From Phormidesmis priestleyi Ana (GTDB lineage Bacteria; Cyanobacteriota; Cyanobacteriia; Phormidesmidales; Phormidesmidaceae): a stretch of DNA of 64,000 nt. The stretch's first letter is position 1; each line of letters starts with the position of its first letter. The stretch spans positions 62,001-126,000 of the forward strand of contig LJZR01000001.1 in assembly GCA_001314865.1 (NCBI GenBank), given 5' to 3'. This document shows positions 58,879-64,000 of this stretch, piece after piece. The notes under the pieces were generated by a model. That model saw nothing but the letters and a program-made list of their open reading frames with translations. It was not told the DNA's origin and did not search any database. Position numbers and translations under genes: made by a program.

Positions 58879-60132
58879 TTAGAAAGCAGACGGTGGATCG
58901 GTTTGTTGAGTTTGCTGAACGAGCGATCGCGCGACATCAGTGGGATTGTCAGCCTGCATAAGTGCCCTCACAACGGCGACTCGGGTAGCCCCAGCCGCGA
59001 GAGTCGGCGCGATATTGTCGGCATTAAGCCCGCCGATGGTAAACCAGGGCATCGTGGCATGTTGCGCAGCATATTGCACATATTCGTTGCCAGAAGCGGC
59101 CTTGCCAGGTTTGGTGGGGGTAGCATGAACGGGGCCGACACCGATGTAGTCGGCTTTTTCATCTAGCGCCCGCTTGAGCTCTGTGGGGTTGGTGGTCGAG
59201 CGCCCGATGAGCTTATCGGGGCCCAGAATCATTCGGGCAGCCTGCATGGGTAAGTCATGCTGACCTAGATGCACGCCATCGGCATCAGCGGCGAGAGCAA
59301 TATCCACCCGGTCGTTGACAATAAAAAGGGCATTGTATTGGTGGCAAAGCGATCGCACCTGCTGAGCCACCCTCAACCGCTCGTTGTCATCAGCCGTTTT
59401 TTCACGATATTGCACTATTGCAATGCCGCCTTTCAGCGCAGCTTCTATAATGCCGAGCCAGTCTGAAAAAGGGGTATTTGGGACAGGTGCAGTGACCAGA
59501 TAGGTACGGGCATATAGTAGTTGCTGATAGCGCCTTTGAAAGGCTGCGGTAGGCTGCATAGAGCGAGATTCCTTAAGGTTTAGAGCGTTTTGCTGGGTGT
59601 TTTGCTGGGTGTTTTGCTGGGCGTTTTGTTTAGCTAATAGCGGTTCAACAATTTGGCTGTCTAGGGTATAGAGCTGATAGCGCATTTGCTTACAGTCTGC
59701 CGCCATCTCTGCGCTATGAAGCTTGCCATATTCCTCTAAAACTCGCAGGGCTTCTTGAGTACGTGCAAAGTTAGCTTGGAGAACATGGGCTAGGCTGCTG
59801 CGGGCGGCCTCTTGCGGATGAGTGATAGCAGTACCCAAGTCGCCAGGCGTGTCGCGAGCCAGACGAATGGCTGGGGTATGCCAGTGAGCGATTTGCTGAC
59901 GGAGATGTTTGAACTGAGTCGTTGTGGCTTCGTCATTCAGCCCAAATCGGCACCATTCTTCAATGGTTCTAATCCCTTCTCTGGCCCTATCTAAGTTGGC
60001 ATCAAGGATACGAAAGAGGGCATCAGAAGTCTGTGTATCTACGGAGTCGGCGGGCGAGTCGGCGGGCGAGTCGGCGGGCGATTGATCAGCGTTGGGGGAT
60101 GTTTTATGGCAGGTGTCCATATCAATAGTCAT
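58879..60132 (-). CDS. thiE: Thiamine-phosphate synthase with N-terminal ThiD2-like domain
   Basis: This 417-residue protein (from ATG 60132; another ATG at 60120) has an N-terminal helical domain (about 40-150, LDRAREGIRTIEEWCRFGL) of the type attached to cyanobacterial ThiE, a Gln/Asn repeat linker, and a C-terminal TIM barrel with VQYREK, LFIVNDRVDIALA, GVHLGQHDLP and GPVHATPTKPGKA. The barrel joins hydroxymethylpyrimidine diphosphate and thiazole phosphate. Two in-frame 12-bp repeats add SPAD units near the N-terminus and NTQQ units in the linker. The frame extends upstream through a GT-repeat tract that is probably untranslated leader. No TPP riboswitch motif is seen. Confidence 0.93.
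   Translation of the reverse strand: MTIDMDTCHKTSPNADQSPADSPADSPADSVDTQTSDALFRILDANLDRAREGIRTIEEWCRFGLNDEATTTQFKHLRQQIAHWHTPAIRLARDTPGDLGTAITHPQEAARSSLAHVLQANFARTQEALRVLEEYGKLHSAEMAADCKQMRYQLYTLDSQIVEPLLAKQNAQQNTQQNTQQNALNLKESRSMQPTAAFQRRYQQLLYARTYLVTAPVPNTPFSDWLGIIEAALKGGIAIVQYREKTADDNERLRVAQQVRSLCHQYNALFIVNDRVDIALAADADGVHLGQHDLPMQAARMILGPDKLIGRSTTNPTELKRALDEKADYIGVGPVHATPTKPGKAASGNEYVQYAAQHATMPWFTIGGLNADNIAPTLAAGATRVAVVRALMQADNPTDVARSLVQQTQQTDPPSAF
59585..59628 (-). repeat. 12-bp coding tandem repeat in the thiE linker
   Basis: TTTTGCTGGGTG-type units (about four) encode the Asn-Thr-Gln-Gln run of the linker. Confidence 0.8.
60044..60082 (-). repeat. 12-bp coding tandem repeat near the thiE N-terminus
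   Basis: GAGTCGGCGGGC units, three copies, encode Ser-Pro-Ala-Asp. Confidence 0.85.
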
Positions 60133-60671
60133 ATCAATAGTAATTTGTAGATGGGGTCGGGAAAACTCTGTGTGCGAAGTGTGTGTGTGTGCGAAGTGTG
60201 TGTGTGTGCGAAGTATTACAGGTAAAAGCTGATGGATGCTCAATCTTCTCAAAGATAACGATTCGAGCTGAGGCTTTACAGACAAGGTGGTTGTGAGGAA
60301 TGACTTCAGAAAAGTGATAGGACAGCGTGAGTAAAACCGTAAGTATCGAAACAGTCAGTATTAGACGGCTGTGTCAGTCTAATATGTAGGCGCGCGTGGT
60401 TCTCTAGGATCTCCTGCGCAGGACTAGATGATGGGCGATTGCTTTCATCACGGGAATTGCTGGATCAGTATCGCTGGATCAGTATCGCTAGATCAGCTGA
60501 GGTTTCCAAAGCGAAATTGACACATCTTGATCGCTTGATCGGGGGGCTGTTGAAATCATATATTTCGAGAATATTTAATCAGAACTACGTTCCTGCATAT
60601 ATCTAGAATCAGGAGCACTTTTTTGTCCATTCTTGTCAGGGTTTATTCGCCAAGGCGAAGGTTAGGTTTGT
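60133..60671. other. 539-bp spacer between divergent thiE and beta-helix genes: repeats and hairpins
   Basis: Contents: a 17-bp GT-rich repeat (GCGAAGTGTGTGTGTGT, starting 60174 and 60191, third partial copy at 60208); a hairpin TATTAGAC/GTCTAATA (60359-60366 with 60377-60384); a 12-bp palindrome TCCTGCGCAGGA (60412-60423); and two copies of the 14-bp unit TGGATCAGTATCGC at 60461-60488 with a partial third. It must hold both promoters. No riboswitch is recognised. Confidence 0.6.
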
Positions 60672-62222
60672 ATGCTGTGTAAGCGCATGTTTGCAAAAAA
60701 CAATCAAATGGCAGCGGCGATCGCGATCAGCGCTTTGCTGCTATCGACAACCGCAGGCGTTGCCTCTGCTCAGATGACTCAGATAGCTCAGATAGCTCAG
60801 ATGAGTAGCACAAACGCAAAGACGAACCGAGAAACCGTACAGGTAAGCTCTCTGCCTGTGGCTGCTAGGACGACGGTTGACTACCAAACACTGTATGTAG
60901 ATCCAATGCGGGGCGATGATAGCGCTGGCGGCGTTGAAGCTCAACCACTGCAAACCGTGACTCGGGCGCTGGAGCTAGCTGCGCCGAACACGGTCATTGT
61001 GTTGGCACCAGGCCGATACAGTCAGGCCTCAGGCGAAGTGTTTCCTTTACAGCTAAAGTCGGGCGTGACGATTCAAGGGATGTCTGGCGCGCGCGATCGC
61101 ACAGCGATTATTGAAGGCGGCGGCAATTTTGAGAGCCCAAGCCAATCACAGCAAAATGCAGCCATTATTGCTGCTGACCGTGCAGGTATTGCCCAAATAG
61201 CCGTTTCAAACCCTTTTGGCTATGGTGTTTGGGTAGAGTCAGCAAGCCCAACCATTATCGAAACTGCCTTTGTGGGCAATCGCCAAACGGGTATTTATGT
61301 CGCAGGTGGCTCACCTCGCGTGCGAAACAGCTACTTTTCGGACAATCAGGTGGCAGGCTTAATTGTATTTGGAGTTTCGAGTGCCAGTATTCAAGGGAAT
61401 ACCTTTGAGCGCACAGGTGATGCCATTCGAGTGGTCAATGGGGCAACGCCCGAAATTGTGAGTAACCGCATGACTGATAACAACGCGGGGTTAGTGGTAA
61501 TAGGGAACGCCCGCCCCGTCCTCCGTGACAATCAAATTGTCGGCAACCGCCAAAATGAGATTATAGAAGTAGCTGAATCTTCTTTTTCTACGGCGCTTGA
61601 AGAAGGCACTGTTAGGCTATCTATTGGAGGCCCTTCTTTTGGAGGATCTTCTGTGGAGTCAGATGCTGCTACTCAAGATACCTTGGAACCGGGCGCACCG
61701 GGTTCGGCCCTCTCGGCGCTACGGGCAGGGATTGCCTCTACGGTTGCACTCGTGCCTCGGGCGGTCAGCGGCGAGAATCCGGATTCTCCTTTGATTCGCC
61801 GTCGTCGTAACACACGCGATGAGCCCGAGCCTGCGCGCAATATCTCCCCTGCGGATGAAGCGCCTCTACAACCAGTGCTACCACCGATAAACAACAATCG
61901 CTTAGCTGTGCCAAGTAGCAGTATTCCGCTAGGCAGTGGATCGAGCGCGGCCTTTTCTGCACCCCGAGCGGGCGCAGGTGCAGCCCCTGCACCCACTTCT
62001 CGCGCCCAAGCCCTGGGCCTTTACTATCGAGTCTTTGTCGAAGCCTCTGACCCATTTATGCAAGACGAAGTCAGAACGGTTGTCCCCGACGCCTTCCGCA
62101 CCCAGTTTGAAGGGCGAACGATGATGCAGGTAGGCGCATTTCCGACTGAAGATGAAGCGAATGACCGACGACGGCTGCTAGAAGACAACAATTTGGACGC
62201 TCGGGTAGAGTACATCCGCTAG
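60672..62222 (+). CDS. Secreted DUF1565 beta-helix protein with C-terminal SPOR-like segment
   Basis: This 516-residue protein has a signal peptide (about 10-34, MAAAIAISALLLSTTAGVASA), a right-handed parallel beta-helix domain (about 75-300) starting YVDPMRGDDSAGG with repeated short strands and loops (NRQTGIYVAGGSPRVRNSYF, TPEIVSNRMTDNNAGLVVIG), a Pro/Ser-rich linker and a C-terminal domain ending in GRTMMQVGAFPTEDEANDR, the SPOR-like pattern that could bind peptidoglycan. Beta-helix proteins of this class often bind or cut polysaccharide; no catalytic site is evident. AAGGTTAGG precedes ATG 60672. Short AGATAGCTC repeats occur near the N-terminus. Confidence 0.85.
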   Translation: MLCKRMFAKNNQMAAAIAISALLLSTTAGVASAQMTQIAQIAQMSSTNAKTNRETVQVSSLPVAARTTVDYQTLYVDPMRGDDSAGGVEAQPLQTVTRALELAAPNTVIVLAPGRYSQASGEVFPLQLKSGVTIQGMSGARDRTAIIEGGGNFESPSQSQQNAAIIAADRAGIAQIAVSNPFGYGVWVESASPTIIETAFVGNRQTGIYVAGGSPRVRNSYFSDNQVAGLIVFGVSSASIQGNTFERTGDAIRVVNGATPEIVSNRMTDNNAGLVVIGNARPVLRDNQIVGNRQNEIIEVAESSFSTALEEGTVRLSIGGPSFGGSSVESDAATQDTLEPGAPGSALSALRAGIASTVALVPRAVSGENPDSPLIRRRRNTRDEPEPARNISPADEAPLQPVLPPINNNRLAVPSSSIPLGSGSSAAFSAPRAGAGAAPAPTSRAQALGLYYRVFVEASDPFMQDEVRTVVPDAFRTQFEGRTMMQVGAFPTEDEANDRRRLLEDNNLDARVEYIR

Positions 62223-62233
62223 GCAATTGTTTG

Positions 62234-62322
62234 TATTTTAGGTCTGGGTATTTTTGAGTCTGGGCTGAGTCAGAGGCTGGGATTAAGTCAAAGTCTGGGC
62301 TTGAGTCAAAAGATAAGGCCGA
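62234..62322. repeat. GAGTCTGGG/GAGTCAAAG-type degenerate tandem repeat
   Basis: Units of 14-16 bp (TGAGTCTGGGCT, TTAAGTCAAAGTCTGGGC) fill the gap between the two convergent genes. Confidence 0.55.
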
Positions 62323-62325
62323 GAT

Positions 62326-64000
62326 TCAAAAAATCAGGTCGAGGTCAAGCGGTCTTAAATTGATGACGAATAGAGATGATGACCCGTGGGTAGATGTGTT
62401 TTTTACTGACGGGTCATTGTTTTGAGGTTGTTCTGAGATCTGTTCTGGGATCTGTTCTGGGATCTGTTCTGGGATCTGTTCTGGGATTTGTTCTGAGATC
62501 TCTTGTGAACGCTGTTGTGAACCATTAGGGCTAGCGATTAGGAGTTGGTCGGGGGTGAGTGAGGCGATCGCACTATCTGCTGGCAGTCCTTCAATAACAC
62601 CAATCAAATTGGTTGAGCGATCCAGCACAAGTGCCTGATCAGCGCGAATGAGAAGGTAGCCCCAACTCAAAGCAGCGATGCTTTGAAGTCGCGAATACTG
62701 AGGAAAGTGTCTGATTTGAAAGGGCTTAAGACTGATCAGAATGAAACTTGAATCAGCCGTCGCGGTGCGAGCAATGAGCTGATAGGGCTCTGGCGTGCCA
62801 GCAATATCGGCAATAGGAAAGTTAAAGGAGACCTGCCCCACAAACTCTCCGCGCCGGGTAAAGCATTCTAAAACCGTTTTTGAAAGTGCCTGAGTGGTTC
62901 GTACGCGCAGCAAGTATCGGGAGTTAATCGCCAGTATTTGAATGACTTCAGATTGCAGGGCACTTAGGAGTTTGCTGGTTAGCCGTATGGGTTGACTTGT
63001 GGTTGCGCTTGCTGCTGAAAGCCGGTAAAGCAGACCTTGATCTGGGGCTTTGCATTCAGCCGCAGAATGCTGAGCAAAAGCAGCCAACCAGCGACCTTGA
63101 GGGTCTACGGCGATCCAGCTATTTTGGGTGAACTGCGCTACCCGCGACAGCTGCATTGCTTCGCTTAGCAGATAGTATGATTTGGCGGTAATCACAGCTA
63201 TGCCCAAACGACTGCCCAAACGAATCGGCAGTAGCTGCGTGATAAGGTCTGGGACTTGAGCGATCGCACCTCCCCCAAACTCTAATTTAACAACCGCTTT
63301 AGGAACAGATATCACCACAGAAGTAACATCGCTGGTCGCCTTGTGAATGCCAGCAAGCGACTGAAGGGCCGAAATCAGCGCGGCTGCACTGGCAAATCGC
63401 TGATCAGGCTCTTTGCTGAGGGCGACGCTAAGTAACTGACGGGCAGCGGGTGTTAAGGAAGCAGGGAGCGGCACCGGTTGGGTTTCGTGAGCAGCTCGCA
63501 GCATTTCGGGACTGCCTGAAAAGGGGCGATCGCCCAGCAGCATTTCGTACAGCATGATACCGACTGAGTAGAGATCAGAAGCAAAGCTTGACTGACCATC
63601 AAAGCGTTCGGGCGCAGCATAGGTCGGAGAGCCAATTTCGCGCCTAGATCGTTTGGGATACTGCACAAAGTAGGCACTGCCAAAGTCAGCAATTTTAGCC
63701 GTTGGAAAGCGGGAAGGCCCCTGGTCATCGGCAGCAGAAGGAAGCGGCAGGTAGGTAAGGAGAATATTTTCGGGCTTGAGGTCACCGTGAATAATAGACT
63801 GGCTGTGAAGATAGCCCAAGCCAAGCAAAATATCAGTAATCAGGGATTTGACTTTAGCCAAGGAAAATTGTGATCGCTCTCCAATGGCAACCCGCAGCGT
63901 TCCGCCCTCGCAATAGTCCAAAACGAACTCATAGCCGGTTTTGGTTTGAGCAATAGACTGGCAGCACACCAAATTGGGATGATTTAGCTCAGCCAAAATC
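62326..64000 (-). CDS. Serine/threonine protein kinase, 5' end beyond the window (partial)
   Basis: The gene continues off the right edge; the Met near 63996 is inside the domain. The visible 558 residues start at the alphaC/beta4 region (HPNLVCCQSIA) and include hinge LDYCEGGTL, catalytic loop IIHGDLKPENILL (Arg of HRD is Gly), DFGSAYF and APERF, so the kinase is of the non-RD type and probably active. After the kinase domain (to about residue 212) comes a 290-residue region of beta strands that resembles a sensor or propeller-like domain without a clear family, then a repeat of QIPE units near the C-terminus. No transmembrane helix is visible in the present part. Confidence 0.88.
   Translation of the reverse strand, partial: ILAELNHPNLVCCQSIAQTKTGYEFVLDYCEGGTLRVAIGERSQFSLAKVKSLITDILLGLGYLHSQSIIHGDLKPENILLTYLPLPSAADDQGPSRFPTAKIADFGSAYFVQYPKRSRREIGSPTYAAPERFDGQSSFASDLYSVGIMLYEMLLGDRPFSGSPEMLRAAHETQPVPLPASLTPAARQLLSVALSKEPDQRFASAAALISALQSLAGIHKATSDVTSVVISVPKAVVKLEFGGGAIAQVPDLITQLLPIRLGSRLGIAVITAKSYYLLSEAMQLSRVAQFTQNSWIAVDPQGRWLAAFAQHSAAECKAPDQGLLYRLSAASATTSQPIRLTSKLLSALQSEVIQILAINSRYLLRVRTTQALSKTVLECFTRRGEFVGQVSFNFPIADIAGTPEPYQLIARTATADSSFILISLKPFQIRHFPQYSRLQSIAALSWGYLLIRADQALVLDRSTNLIGVIEGLPADSAIASLTPDQLLIASPNGSQQRSQEISEQIPEQIPEQIPEQIPEQISEQPQNNDPSVKNTSTHGSSSLFVINLRPLDLDLIF
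62429..62500 (-). repeat. 12-bp coding tandem repeat at the kinase C-terminus
   Basis: TGTTCTGGGATC units, about six copies, in frame: Gln-Ile-Pro-Glu on the minus strand. Confidence 0.9.

Noticed and set aside
60133-60671. TPP riboswitch upstream of thiE
   Set aside because: The conserved CUGAGA and ACCUGAUCUG-type cores are absent on the relevant strand; cyanobacterial TPP switches usually precede thiC.

Overview
The window is ordinary chromosomal DNA of a cyanobacterium, probably a filamentous or Leptolyngbya-like lineage. The evidence is the abundant HIP1 octamer (GCGATCGC) on both strands and a set of genes typical of cyanobacteria: a PatD-like protein, DUF1816, DUF1997, DUF1517, CcsA of cytochrome c maturation, a thiamine-phosphate synthase with an extra N-terminal domain, and PilB-PilT-PilC beside GrpE-DnaK-DnaJ. 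I see no rRNA, tRNA, CRISPR array, transposase, integrase or phage gene. The species cannot be fixed from the sequence alone.

Layout. 1-13.9 kb: the end of an unidentified gene, a fused double-ATPase of a peptide/nickel-type ABC importer, a PatD-like protein, a bifunctional (p)ppGpp synthetase/hydrolase followed closely by the AMPylase SelO and an alpha/beta hydrolase, a GAF-GGDEF-EAL protein with a damaged EAL site, apolipoprotein N-acyltransferase and ArgJ. 14-26 kb: two envelope proteins (a low-complexity lipoprotein and a retropepsin-like protease), CarA, an anti-anti-sigma STAS protein, Mini-RNase III, RlmB, DUF1816, an alkyltransferase-like protein, GlgX, a small protein and proline iminopeptidase. 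26-40.6 kb: DUF1997, an SDR-like protein, CcsA, Pgi, Mfd, SSB, the mreBCD cell-shape operon, a HAD phosphatase and a CobW-type metallochaperone with a His-rich stretch. 41-54 kb: CysS, RidA, the grpE-dnaK-dnaJ-tusA-rsgA cluster on the minus strand, and the divergent pilB-pilT-pilC pilus motor cluster. 54-64 kb: an ABC exporter, YdcF-type and DUF1517 membrane proteins, thiE-thiS, a secreted beta-helix protein and the C-terminal part of a Ser/Thr kinase.

The genes form several small working units: stringent response (SpoT, with SelO beside it), arginine and carbamoyl-phosphate supply (ArgJ, CarA), lipoprotein maturation (Lnt) together with lipoprotein substrates, RNA maturation (MrnC, RlmB), cell shape (MreBCD), protein folding and ribosome assembly (GrpE/DnaK/DnaJ/RsgA) and the twitching pilus (PilB/T/C).

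The most unusual property is not a gene. Short head-to-tail repeats, mostly 12-18 bp, occur in many intergenic regions, and several are anchored on the stop codon of the preceding gene, so that the gene's last codons and stop are duplicated. The same kind of repeat has entered coding sequence as amino-acid repeats in at least eight proteins. The STAS gene also appears to start at an ATC codon behind a perfect Shine-Dalgarno sequence. I found no convincing new defence, secretion or biosynthetic system.
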